A stretch of DNA of 64,000 nt from Virgibacillus sp. MSJ-26 (GTDB taxonomy: Bacteria > Bacillota > Bacilli > Bacillales > Amphibacillaceae), in contig NZ_JAHLPW010000007.1 of assembly GCF_018918075.1 (NCBI RefSeq), positions 1 through 64,000 on the forward strand. The letters are read 5' to 3'. Both the position numbers and the translations under genes were made by a program. A model generated the notes under the pieces. That model was not told where the DNA came from and made no database searches. It saw only the letters and a list, made by a program, of their open reading frames with translations. Shown piece by piece: positions 34,672 through 42,627 of the stretch; positions within the stretch are counted from its first letter, which is position 1; each line of letters opens with the position of its first letter.

Positions 34672-35436
34672 ATGGCCATTGAGATATTTACACGCCGTGA
34701 ACAAAAGTATCTTATTACCATCGAACAATATGAGGCATTAATTGAGAGAATTTCCCTCTACATGAGGCCAGATCTAAATGGAGTGAACGGCAGGTACACG
34801 GTTACAAGTCTATACTTTGATAATGCGCAGCACTCTATTTATTTTGAAACAAAAAACAAACTAAGGTTTCGTCAAAAACTGCGATTACGTGTGTACGATG
34901 AAACTGATATTAATGGAACTGCTTTCTTTGAAGTAAAGCAAAAACATAAAAAGGTTGTGAATAAGCGACGAATGGTTTTACCGTTAATGGAAGCTTATCG
35001 GTATTTAATAGAGGACTCTAGTATTCCACTAGAAGAATATAAAACATCAAACACCCAAGTTTTAAAAGAGATTGACCATTTTCGCCATCTGTACAATTTA
35101 CGTCCCGAGATGGTAATTAGCTATGACAGACACGCCTTGCATGGAATTGACGATGACGGTCTACGAATCACCTTTGACTTGAACTTACGTTGTAGAAATC
35201 ATGATTTGTTCGTCGAAAATGGCCCTCAAGGTGAACATTTTATCGATAGCAATCTCGTTATACTCGAGGTGAAAGTAAATAATAGTGTTCCATTATGGCT
35301 AACACGTATTTTGCAGGAATTGGAGTGTAAGCAACGAGGAGCCTCAAAGTTCTGTACAAGTTTAGAGCATTTAAGAAAAGATGAATTACCAAATGGAATT
35401 GAAGAAGAAAAGATATTAATTGGAGGAGGCGTTTAA
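34672..35436 (+). CDS. Polyphosphate polymerase-type VTC domain protein
   Basis: 254 aa from the ATG at 34672, with GGAGA upstream; the frame is open further 5' but without a ribosome site. The VTC fold (a triphosphate tunnel-like barrel) fits the run FTRREQKYLI, RYTVTSLYFDN, FRQKLRLRVYDE, FFEVKQKHKK and VILEVKVN, where Lys, Arg and Glu line the tunnel. In yeast Vtc4 this domain makes polyphosphate. The bacterial role is less clear. The next gene, 1 bp away, is DUF4956, the usual partner in Bacilli, so the two likely form a membrane-associated unit. Confidence 0.85.
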   Translation: MAIEIFTRREQKYLITIEQYEALIERISLYMRPDLNGVNGRYTVTSLYFDNAQHSIYFETKNKLRFRQKLRLRVYDETDINGTAFFEVKQKHKKVVNKRRMVLPLMEAYRYLIEDSSIPLEEYKTSNTQVLKEIDHFRHLYNLRPEMVISYDRHALHGIDDDGLRITFDLNLRCRNHDLFVENGPQGEHFIDSNLVILEVKVNNSVPLWLTRILQELECKQRGASKFCTSLEHLRKDELPNGIEEEKILIGGGV

Positions 35437-35437
35437 A

Positions 35438-36121
35438 ATGGACTTTTTAGAGAATTTATTTTCATCACAATCGGTTGCTGACGAATCAACAATATTTATG
35501 ATTTTACTAGCAATGGTTACAGCAACAATATTGAGTCTAGTTATTACTAAAGTATACCAAGTTACGTTTACAGGTGAACGTTACTCACAAGCATTTGTGC
35601 ATACAATTATTATGATGAGTGTCATTGTCTCCGTTGTAATGAATGTGATTAGTGATAATGCTGGAGTAGCTTTTGGATTGTTTGCTATATTTTCATTAAT
35701 TAGGTTTAGAAGTGCAGTAACTGATGCTAAAGATATTGCTTATATTTTCTTCGGGCTTTGTGTAGGGATGACGAGTGGTCTTTATCATTTTGATCTAGCA
35801 ATTATTTTAACCTTGTTTGCTAGTTTCATATTTTATTTGTTGTACAAATTTGAATATGGTAAGGGAAAAGATACACAAATTTTAAAAATAACTGTTCCAG
35901 AAAATTTGAATCATGAGAATATGTTTGACGATCTGTTTGAAAAGTTTACAGAGAATCATTCTCTGCGTCAAATTGAAACGACGAACTTGGGAACTATGAT
36001 TCTATATACGTATGCTATTCGTAGTAAAAATTCTACCAAAGATAAGGAATTATTAGACCAAATACGAGAAAAAAATGCTAATTTAAAAGTATCTCTCACT
36101 TATTTAAACAATGAGGACTAG
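35438..36121 (+). CDS. DUF4956 domain membrane protein
   Basis: 227 aa from the ATG at 35438, preceded by GGAGGAGG; the longer frame to 35420 lies inside the previous gene. Four transmembrane helices occupy about 20-145, including the conserved GLFAIFSLIRFRSAVTDAKDIAYIFFGLCVG. A cytoplasmic C-terminal domain (about 155-227) starts KITVPENLNHENMFDD. DUF4956 proteins occur beside VTC and CotH-type genes; their function is unknown. Confidence 0.87.
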   Translation: MDFLENLFSSQSVADESTIFMILLAMVTATILSLVITKVYQVTFTGERYSQAFVHTIIMMSVIVSVVMNVISDNAGVAFGLFAIFSLIRFRSAVTDAKDIAYIFFGLCVGMTSGLYHFDLAIILTLFASFIFYLLYKFEYGKGKDTQILKITVPENLNHENMFDDLFEKFTENHSLRQIETTNLGTMILYTYAIRSKNSTKDKELLDQIREKNANLKVSLTYLNNED

Positions 36122-36160
36122 CTTCATTAACAGGTTGATCGGTTGTTAAAGATTCCCAAT

Positions 36161-36199
36161 AAAAAATACCGATGCTCACCGTGGACATCGGTATTTTTT
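36161..36199. terminator. Bidirectional terminator between DUF4956 and YisP-like genes
   Basis: AAAAAATACCGATG and CATCGGTATTTTTT form a perfect stem; A- and T-runs serve both converging genes. Confidence 0.9.
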
Positions 36200-36212
36200 C
36201 AAGGTTTATTAT

Positions 36213-37034
36213 TTAGTCATTAATAATTTCATCGACGGTTTCTTCAACTTCTTGACGTGACATCTTTTCTTTGCCACTTTTAAGTGCTTTTAACGTTCTT
36301 TTAGCTAAGCCGAGTGGGATTTTACAAAACAGAGTGATGTTTCTTGTCTTAATGTCTTTCATATATTCATCTGCTTTGTCTAAATTCTCATTTGCATACG
36401 CAAACATATCATCTCGTGTCCAGTTTTCAGGGAAGAAACGCACCCCGCGCTCTGCATCTTCGTCTTTATTTCGCAAGACGTTAACAGCTTGCAGGCCACG
36501 TCCATAACCAATCGCCAAGTCGCGGTCTGTTTTCGTCCCATCATACCATTCCCATATATCAGACAGCATGACTCCAACCAATCCTGCTACATAGTATGTA
36601 TAGTCATCAAGGTCTTCTTCTGTTTTAACTTGCCATTCTTTCCCAGCCCATTTTGCCATTCCTGTTGCCATAACGCTTGTTGACTCGGTCACTTTTCCAA
36701 CAATTCCTTCTGGACAAAAGCGAATCCAATCTCCTAGTCTTAGGGTCACTTCAGGCAGTATATCCCTGTAAGGTGCCAGAAGTTCTGAATAAGCTTCCTC
36801 ATCAAAATCACTTTTTAACAAGACGCTCGTCTCATTAAGAAGTTGTTGTTTGACGTCAATATCTAAGGTCTCATGATCTTCAATTTCATCAATTGCACGC
36901 ATGCATAAATAAGCAGATCCCACGGTCTCTCGCAATGTTGGCTTTAATAACTTTATCGGTATATAAAATGTCCTGCTTGTCAGCTTTAACATATGCATTG
37001 CTTCTTTTTCTAAGATCTTATCTGTTTGGCTCAC
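36213..37034 (-). CDS. Squalene/phytoene synthase family protein, YisP-like
   Basis: 273 aa from a GTG start with AAGGAGGA. All-helical prenyl synthase fold. The first Asp-rich motif is DEIED in CMRAIDEIEDHE (about residue 50). The second motif reads NKDED in VLRNKDEDAERG, where Asn takes the first Asp of the usual DxxxD. B. subtilis YisP, the closest family I recognise, is reported to act as a farnesyl diphosphate phosphatase giving farnesol, which affects membrane rafts and biofilm, and not as a squalene synthase. A similar activity is likely but not proven. No desaturase (crtN) gene is nearby. Confidence 0.82.
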   Translation of the reverse strand: MSQTDKILEKEAMHMLKLTSRTFYIPIKLLKPTLRETVGSAYLCMRAIDEIEDHETLDIDVKQQLLNETSVLLKSDFDEEAYSELLAPYRDILPEVTLRLGDWIRFCPEGIVGKVTESTSVMATGMAKWAGKEWQVKTEEDLDDYTYYVAGLVGVMLSDIWEWYDGTKTDRDLAIGYGRGLQAVNVLRNKDEDAERGVRFFPENWTRDDMFAYANENLDKADEYMKDIKTRNITLFCKIPLGLAKRTLKALKSGKEKMSRQEVEETVDEIIND

Positions 37035-37211
37035 TAAAGTTCCTCCTTAAAAATGAGGTTACTTTAAGTATATCAAACAATTGCTATTTTTTCCTGAAGA
37101 ATGACCATTTTTGTTTTTCCTTTTCTCATTCTATAATAATTGAGTTCTTGTATTTTGAAGGCTAGGAGGTTAAGATTAAATTTGTATCTTAACTAGGAAG
37201 GCGTCTGTTAT

Positions 37212-38387
37212 ATGGATAAACGTGTTTATTTTTTAATGATCGTATCTTTTGTAGTCGGTATGGTTGAGCTTATCATTGGTGGAATTCTTGATTTGATTGC
37301 TGACGATTTAAATGTGACTGTTGGAATGGCGGGGTTACTAATCACGATATTTTCATTGATTTTTGCCATTGCCGCTCCGATTTTACTCGTAGTAACTGGT
37401 AACATCGAGAGGAAAAAGTTAACCCTTATTTCTTTGTTAGTTTTTTTAGTTGGTAATTTTGTCACGATTTTCAGTCCTACCTATACAGTTCTTTTTATCG
37501 GTCGTATTATTTCGGCATTAAGCGGGGCTTTACTGATTATTTTATGTTTAGTGATGGCTCCGAATATTGTTGAACCTAAGTACCGTGGTCGTGCGATTGG
37601 CATCGTATCTATGGGTGTCAGTGGATCGATTGTACTTGGTATTCCTGTTGGGCTAATTCTAGGGCAGGCCTTTGGTTGGCGAGCGCCGTTTGTGCTCATT
37701 GCCTTATTAACCATCCTTTCAATGGTTGGTGTGTACTTCTTAATGGAACGTGTGGAACCACGACCAGCCGTGCCACTTAAAAACTTATTAACAACCCTTA
37801 AGGTTCGTAAAATACTCACAGCTCAATTAACGACATTCTTCTTTTTAACTGGACACACTGTTTTATATGCCTATTTAACTCCCTTTGTAAAAGAGACTAT
37901 GGGAATCGGTGGCGTTTGGATTAGTGTTATTTATTTAATATTCGGGATAGCAGCTGTTAGTGGTGGTGGAATCGGAGGAGCTTTTTCGGATCGATTTGGA
38001 GCAAAACTAACTATTTTCATTTGTACTATCTTATTTACATTTGTGCTGTTTGCCGTTCCCTACACAACATTTTCAATCCCCGTTTTCTTAGTTACACTAA
38101 TGATATGGGGCATATTAAGCTGGGCTATTACACCCGCTGTGCAAAGTTATCTGATTGTCACTTCACCAGAGACGTCCGATATTCAACAAAGCTTGAACAA
38201 TTCGGCTCTTCATTTTGGAATAGCATTTGGATCCTTCATTGGTAGTCTTATTATTGATCACGCTACGGTTGAAAGCAATGCCTCTGTTGGCGCTATATTC
38301 GTTATAATTTCTCTAATCACAGCTATCATTTCTGTTAAGTCGAAAATAAAAACGACCTCAAAAATGAGTGGTCATACAGAAGCTTAA
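37212..38387 (+). CDS. MFS transporter (DHA1/AraJ-like)
   Basis: 391 aa, 12 helices. The family region RIISALSGALLIILCLVMAPNIVEPKYRGRAIGIVSMGVSGSIVLGIPVG (about 94-143) resembles sugar-efflux and chloramphenicol-efflux DHA1 carriers. The gene has a GGAAGG site. The substrate is unknown. It lies next to element B; a weak hairpin (AAAGCTCTTT/AAAGAGTT) follows its stop. Confidence 0.87.
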   Translation: MDKRVYFLMIVSFVVGMVELIIGGILDLIADDLNVTVGMAGLLITIFSLIFAIAAPILLVVTGNIERKKLTLISLLVFLVGNFVTIFSPTYTVLFIGRIISALSGALLIILCLVMAPNIVEPKYRGRAIGIVSMGVSGSIVLGIPVGLILGQAFGWRAPFVLIALLTILSMVGVYFLMERVEPRPAVPLKNLLTTLKVRKILTAQLTTFFFLTGHTVLYAYLTPFVKETMGIGGVWISVIYLIFGIAAVSGGGIGGAFSDRFGAKLTIFICTILFTFVLFAVPYTTFSIPVFLVTLMIWGILSWAITPAVQSYLIVTSPETSDIQQSLNNSALHFGIAFGSFIGSLIIDHATVESNASVGAIFVIISLITAIISVKSKIKTTSKMSGHTEA

Positions 38388-38455
38388 ATATAAAAAGCTC
38401 TTTCATTAAACAAAAGAGTTCCTTATATTTAATATCTTCTGTATACTTCTAATAA

Positions 38456-39112
38456 GTAATTAACTTTCGCAGAATGGCATTAACAACTAACCTTTAGGAT
38501 CATGGGGGTAGGATAAAATCCATTGCACCAGTTGACATTTTAATGAATTGACCCGAAGGAACTGGATCATCAAGCCAAAAAAAATCTTTATTACTGCGCA
38601 ATTGATATAAACTGCACTGCGACATAGTTTGGATTAAGAGTCTTTCCCACTTCTGTGAAAGTAAGCAATAATCCGAACGCTACGGAAAAAACGCTGATTT
38701 CAGCGTAATATCATTGTACAGAAATGCCTTATAATAGCATTAAATAACTTTAATAGTCTGGGTGAGCGCAGGGCGGTGACTCCTGCGGGAATAGCGCGAG
38801 TCCGAAGACCCCCGCAAGAAGCGTTCTTTGCTTCTGAGGAGGCTGAGGCCGTGCCCGCGGAAAGCATCCGCCCGGAGCGATCCCAGACGGTGGCGATTAC
38901 GCTTGCTCTGAAAACAACCTTATTGGTACTGCACAGTTTATAACTTTTGTGTATAAACAGCTATTTTTTAATGGTTCAATGGTAAGCATAGTTCGATTTT
39001 TTAGTCTCATTTAAACAGATTGTTAAGAGGATGATTAGACGAACTATAAGCTCAGGTCCTGTTCAATATTTAGGCTTATTCTATTGATGCGAAAGTTGAA
39101 TAATTAATTTAA
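38456..39112. mobile_element. Transposon-like non-coding element, copy B (inverted relative to copy A)
   Basis: About 650 bp with AACTTTCGCA near the left end (38462-38471) and TGCGAAAGTT near the right end (39088-39097), each followed outward by a TAATTAA-type sequence. The right about 170 bp aligns by eye with the left end of copy A on the opposite strand: shared blocks include TAGAATAAGC, TAATCATC and TTGAACCATTAAAAAATA. The left end shares GGATCATCAAG-type and AAATCTTTATTA blocks with the right end of copy A. One GC-rich repeat copy lies inside. No transposase frame is present. Confidence 0.6.
38752..38893 (-). repeat. Dispersed GC-rich intergenic repeat, diverged copy inside element B
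   Basis: Blocks in inverted order: GTGACTCCTGCGGGA, GAAGACCCCCGC, GAGGAGGCTGAGGC and CCCGCGGAAAGC. It is bounded by an inverted TCTGGG/CCCAGA pair (38757-38762 and 38881-38886). Confidence 0.65.
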
Positions 39113-39129
39113 GACAGGAGTGTGTTAAC

Positions 39130-39480
39130 GTGCTATCTGAGAATAAAAATGAAACTTTACCTGAAAAATCTTGTACGATTGAAAAGCTGGTCACTATTCC
39201 CGAAGATGTCGCAAAAGTGGTTAACGGTGAAAAGACAGCTACAAGGCGAAATGGCATTTATGCAGATATTGGCGAGGTTATGGAACTAGAAGGCCATCAA
39301 TTTAAGGTCGAACGCATCTACTCTCAGTATTTAGGCGACATGTCTGATGAAGATGCGAGGCAAGAAGGATACACGGACCTTGAAGCTTATAAACAATCCA
39401 TTTTAGATATTCATCCAGGGATGAAGTGGGCTCCAAAAATGAAAGTATGGGTTCATGAATATGCGCCCCTAGAAAAATAA
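39130..39480 (+). CDS. ASCH domain protein (YqfB/EVE-related)
   Basis: 116 aa, GTG start, preceded by ACAGGAG. The ASCH fold is suggested by VVNGEKTATRRNGIYADIGEVMELEG (about 31-56, with the Lys-Thr-Arg-Arg ligand-binding stretch), then RIYSQYLGDMSDEDARQEGYTDLEAYKQ. ASCH proteins bind RNA or modified nucleosides; some hydrolyse N4-acetylcytidine. The function of this one is not established. It stands alone, just outside element B. Confidence 0.75.
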   Translation: MLSENKNETLPEKSCTIEKLVTIPEDVAKVVNGEKTATRRNGIYADIGEVMELEGHQFKVERIYSQYLGDMSDEDARQEGYTDLEAYKQSILDIHPGMKWAPKMKVWVHEYAPLEK

Positions 39481-39492
39481 TAACTTTTTCCA

Positions 39493-39548
39493 TAAAAAAT
39501 AAGCGCGTGTTAATCCGTCACAGAGCCATTAACACGCGCTTATTTTAT
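39493..39548. terminator. Terminator of the ASCH gene
   Basis: AATAAGCGCGTGTTAAT and ATTAACACGCGCTTATT form a 17-bp perfect stem with T- and A-rich flanks on both sides; it also serves the converging small gene. Confidence 0.9.
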
Positions 39549-39577
39549 ATTTAATTTACCAAAGGACATTAGACTCA

Positions 39578-39826
39578 CTAAAGTACCCCCTGATCCATCA
39601 TTTCTACAATGTCATCGATGATAAATCTTTTCCCTTTTAAGATATTTTGCTTTGTAGTTTTGACCTTTTCCTTAAATTCTTCGCACTTAATATCATTATT
39701 TTTTATCTGTTCAGGCTCCTCAATCAGTGATAAATAATATCGCTTATCATCCATTTCAATCACTGCATCATTTTCATGAATAATATCCTTAATGAGGCTA
39801 GCTTCCTTTTCTTTTAACTTTTTCAC
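39578..39826 (-). CDS. Small charged protein of unknown function
   Basis: 82 aa, GTG start with GGAGG 7 bp upstream. Rich in Lys, Glu, Asp and Ile, no transmembrane segment. The N-terminal half (KDIIHENDAVIEMDDKRYYLSLIEEPE) resembles the beta-strand start of small regulatory or antitoxin-type proteins; the C-terminal half is helical (FKEKVKTTKQNIL). No toxin gene is adjacent. The family is not recognised. Confidence 0.65.
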   Translation of the reverse strand: MKKLKEKEASLIKDIIHENDAVIEMDDKRYYLSLIEEPEQIKNNDIKCEEFKEKVKTTKQNILKGKRFIIDDIVEMMDQGVL

Positions 39827-40095
39827 TGAAGTACCTCCTATACACTTTTTTGTATGTTCCCTATGTAAATTTCCTCTAAATTCATATACCCGACTTTAGA
39901 TTTCTTTAAACCATTCGAGGGAAAACTTATTTTTATGAGGATAATAATCAAAAAGTAGTTCACAGCTCATACTTTAATTATCTTAGTAAGAGCTTTAATA
40001 TATTAATAAGAGAATTTTCTTTTGAAATCAGTTATAATATGTAATTAAGTTTTTCTAATAATTGTACTCATTTATCGATGAAGGAGCGATGTATA

Positions 40096-41265
40096 GTGAA
40101 TCTCAAACGGCCAACCCCTTTAATGAAGTTCATTGGGGGGCCCAATTTAATTTATAGTTTAATTGTTTTAATTTTAATTGGTATTACTATATTCATTTAC
40201 AGTAAGGTATCTTTTATCTTCCATCCATTGATTATTGTATTTTCAACTATTGTTGCTCCGACTATTTTAGCTTTTATAGCTTATTACTTATTGAATCCCA
40301 TTGTAGATTTGTTAGAGAAACTTCATATAAAAAGAGTTTGGGGCATTATAATTATCGCATTAACTGTTACTGGTATTTTAACCGGGATTATTTTAGTGAC
40401 CGCCCCTATCATTGAAAGACAAATTACAGAATTAATAACTGCCTTTCCGCGGTATCTCAACCAAATGGGTGATAATATTCAATCATGGTTAAAACATTCG
40501 ATTCTCGGCCCTTATTATGACGAAGGCTATAATTGGCTTGTGGAAAATTTAAGTGATTTACCTAGTAAAATAAGTGACTATCTTGGTGGGGCGGTTGAAG
40601 GTTTTAAAAATGTGGCAAGTACTTTAACCAACGTAGTTGTCGCCATCATTACGTTCCCTGTCATCTTATTTTTCCTTTTAAAAGATGGCAAGCGATTCAA
40701 GGAATATTGTCTAACCTTATTGCCGCCAAAATTTCGGAAAGATATTGATCAAATCCTTAAAAACATGGACAATCAAGTTGGTTCCTATATCCAAGGACAA
40801 ATCATCGTTGCACTATGTATTGGTATATTACTTTACATTGGTTATTTAATTATCGATCTAGATTATGCGATTGTGCTAGCAATTACGGCGGCAATCACGA
40901 GTGTTGTTCCTTATCTCGGACCAATGATTGCTATTTCACCTGCCATTATTATCGCGATTGTGACGTCTCCGTTTATGCTGCTTAAACTTGCTGCAGTCTG
41001 GGGAGCTGTTCAATTTTTAGAAGGAAATTTCATTTCACCGAACGTGATGGGAAAAACTATGAAAATTCATCCTCTCACTATTGTCATTGTCTTACTTGTT
41101 GCAGGAAATTTATTCGGGCTAATTGGAGTCATCTTAGGTATTCCAGGTTATGCCATCGTTAAAGTCCTTGTCGTTTATTTATATAACAAATTTAGGTATA
41201 GATATAATCGCTACTTTGGTGATGATTATGGTTATTATCAAATCTCAGATAAGAATGATGACTGA
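40096..41265 (+). CDS. AI-2E family transporter (TqsA/PerM-like)
   Basis: 389 aa from a GTG at 40096, 9 bp after AAGGAG; the ATG at 40078 overlaps that site. Seven or eight helices. Conserved parts are the central LLPPKFRKDIDQILKNMDNQVGSYIQGQIIVALCIG and the C-terminal AAVWGAVQFLEGNFISPNVMGKTMKIHPLTIVIVLLVAGNLFGLIG. The family includes autoinducer-2 exporters and Na+/H+ antiport-related members; function here is not known. The DMT gene follows 25 bp downstream. Confidence 0.88.
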   Translation: MNLKRPTPLMKFIGGPNLIYSLIVLILIGITIFIYSKVSFIFHPLIIVFSTIVAPTILAFIAYYLLNPIVDLLEKLHIKRVWGIIIIALTVTGILTGIILVTAPIIERQITELITAFPRYLNQMGDNIQSWLKHSILGPYYDEGYNWLVENLSDLPSKISDYLGGAVEGFKNVASTLTNVVVAIITFPVILFFLLKDGKRFKEYCLTLLPPKFRKDIDQILKNMDNQVGSYIQGQIIVALCIGILLYIGYLIIDLDYAIVLAITAAITSVVPYLGPMIAISPAIIIAIVTSPFMLLKLAAVWGAVQFLEGNFISPNVMGKTMKIHPLTIVIVLLVAGNLFGLIGVILGIPGYAIVKVLVVYLYNKFRYRYNRYFGDDYGYYQISDKNDD

Positions 41266-41290
41266 TTTTATATAAAAGAGGAGGTAAGTT

Positions 41291-42187
41291 ATGAATAAGA
41301 AGGCTTTTGCTTTGGCTTCAATCGCCATTATTATCTGGGCTTCCTCTTTTGCTGGAATCAGAGCGAGTTTATTAGGCGGCTACACACCGGCCCATTTAGT
41401 CCTTGTTCGTTTTTTAGTCGCCTCTGGTGTCTTTATTCTTTATAGTCTGCTACCGAACGTTCACTTTCAAATACCTAAAACGAATGATTTAGGTCAAATT
41501 TTCCTTTTAGGTTTTCTCGGTATTACTGTATACCACATCGGTTTAACATTTGGCGTAGAAACAATACCCGCAGGAACTGCAAGCATGATTGTTGGAGCAG
41601 CCCCAATATTTACGGCTCTTATTGCCGTTCTTTTTATGGAAGAGCGCCTAGAATGGTTTAGTTGGATTGGTCTAGTGATTGGATTCATTGGAATTATATT
41701 GATCACTATTGGAAGTTCCGGCGCTTCGTTTTCCTTTAATGTAGGAGCCCTTTTCGTCTTAATTGGGGCTATATCTACTGCGGCTTTCTTTGTTCTGCAG
41801 AAACCACTCTTTGCGCATTACAAACCGATTGAGCTCACTGCCTATTTCACATGGGCTGGAACCCTCCCTCTGCTCATTTTCTTACCTGGCCTTTGGAATA
41901 ATGTACAGCAAGCAACAGTTGAAGCCAATTTATCAGCTATATTTGTCGGTATTTTCCCTGCAGCCATTGCCTATACAGCCTGGACCATCGCCCTTTCGTT
42001 AGGTAATGCCACCAAAATATCAATGATGCTTTATATTGAGCCTGCTATAGCGATAATCATAGCTTGGGTATGGCTTAATGAGTGGCCTGAGAACCTCTCG
42101 TTAATTGGTGGATTAATTGCTATTTCAAGTGTGTTAGTTGTCAATATCTTAGGCAGAAAGTCACGAATAAAGGAAGAAAAGTCATAA
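41291..42187 (+). CDS. DMT/EamA family transporter
   Basis: 298 aa, ten helices in two EamA repeats (about 5-140 and 150-290). Family features are IIIWASSFAGIRASL at the N-terminus, PAGTASMIVGAAPIFTALIAVLFMEERL at the end of repeat 1, and AIIIAWVWLNEWPENLSLIGGLIAISSV in repeat 2. Usually a metabolite exporter; the substrate is unknown. GAGGAGG site. Likely co-transcribed with the AI-2E gene. Confidence 0.87.
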   Translation: MNKKAFALASIAIIIWASSFAGIRASLLGGYTPAHLVLVRFLVASGVFILYSLLPNVHFQIPKTNDLGQIFLLGFLGITVYHIGLTFGVETIPAGTASMIVGAAPIFTALIAVLFMEERLEWFSWIGLVIGFIGIILITIGSSGASFSFNVGALFVLIGAISTAAFFVLQKPLFAHYKPIELTAYFTWAGTLPLLIFLPGLWNNVQQATVEANLSAIFVGIFPAAIAYTAWTIALSLGNATKISMMLYIEPAIAIIIAWVWLNEWPENLSLIGGLIAISSVLVVNILGRKSRIKEEKS

Positions 42188-42208
42188 GCATAATATTGAA
42201 CCGTTTAG

Positions 42209-42248
42209 GAATCCCAAGCAATGATGTCACCGCTTGGGATTCTTTTTT
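42209..42248 (+). terminator. Terminator of the AI-2E/EamA operon
   Basis: GAATCCCAAGC and GCTTGGGATTC flank a loop of about 12 nt, followed by six T residues. Confidence 0.9.
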
Positions 42249-42589
42249 ATATAATCTGTTGGTTAATTTTCTAGTTACCATATTTTTTTATAGTATTTTG
42301 AAGTGGAGTGTTATATAATTAGATTGTGAATAAGTGAACTTTATTTCATGTTAAAACTTGTTACTATAATAACAATTCATTAACAGAGTTTGAACAAAAC
42401 ATTAAAAAGTCATAAGTCATACATTGTACAAATCTCCGACATCAAATCGTCAATAAACCTTGCCAATTCTGTAACCTATAGGTATTTATTTAAATGAATA
42501 AAGTTATATAATAGTAGTGTATAAGGTTTTCAACACATCCATAGTATTAAATTTAATTATAAACATTTGCTATTAATTTATGGAAAATA
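42249..42589 (+). promoter_or_regulatory. cydABDC upstream region
   Basis: About 340 bp with no gene. A consensus -10 TATAAT is at 42507-42512 without a good -35, as expected for an activated or repressed promoter. The long AT-rich leader is typical of cyd operons, which Rex and other redox regulators control in Bacilli; no clear two-armed Rex site was seen. Confidence 0.45.
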
Positions 42590-42605
42590 TGTGAATAACA
42601 TCACT
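42590..42605 (+). promoter_or_regulatory. FNR/CRP-like site upstream of cydA
   Basis: TGTGA-ATAACA-TCACT is one base off the FNR/CRP-type TGTGA-N6-TCACA. It lies about 23 bp before the cydA start, downstream of the -10, which would suit repression rather than activation. Speculative. Confidence 0.3.
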
Positions 42606-42627
42606 TATTAATAGGAGGTTAACCATC

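Noticed and set aside
36213-37034. Carotenoid (crtM) synthase
   Set aside because: The second Asp motif is altered and no crtN or other carotenoid gene is present; YisP-like is the better call.
39578-39826. Type II antitoxin of a toxin-antitoxin pair
   Set aside because: The neighbouring ASCH gene is convergent, separated by a strong terminator, and is not a known toxin; the resemblance is only in size and charge.
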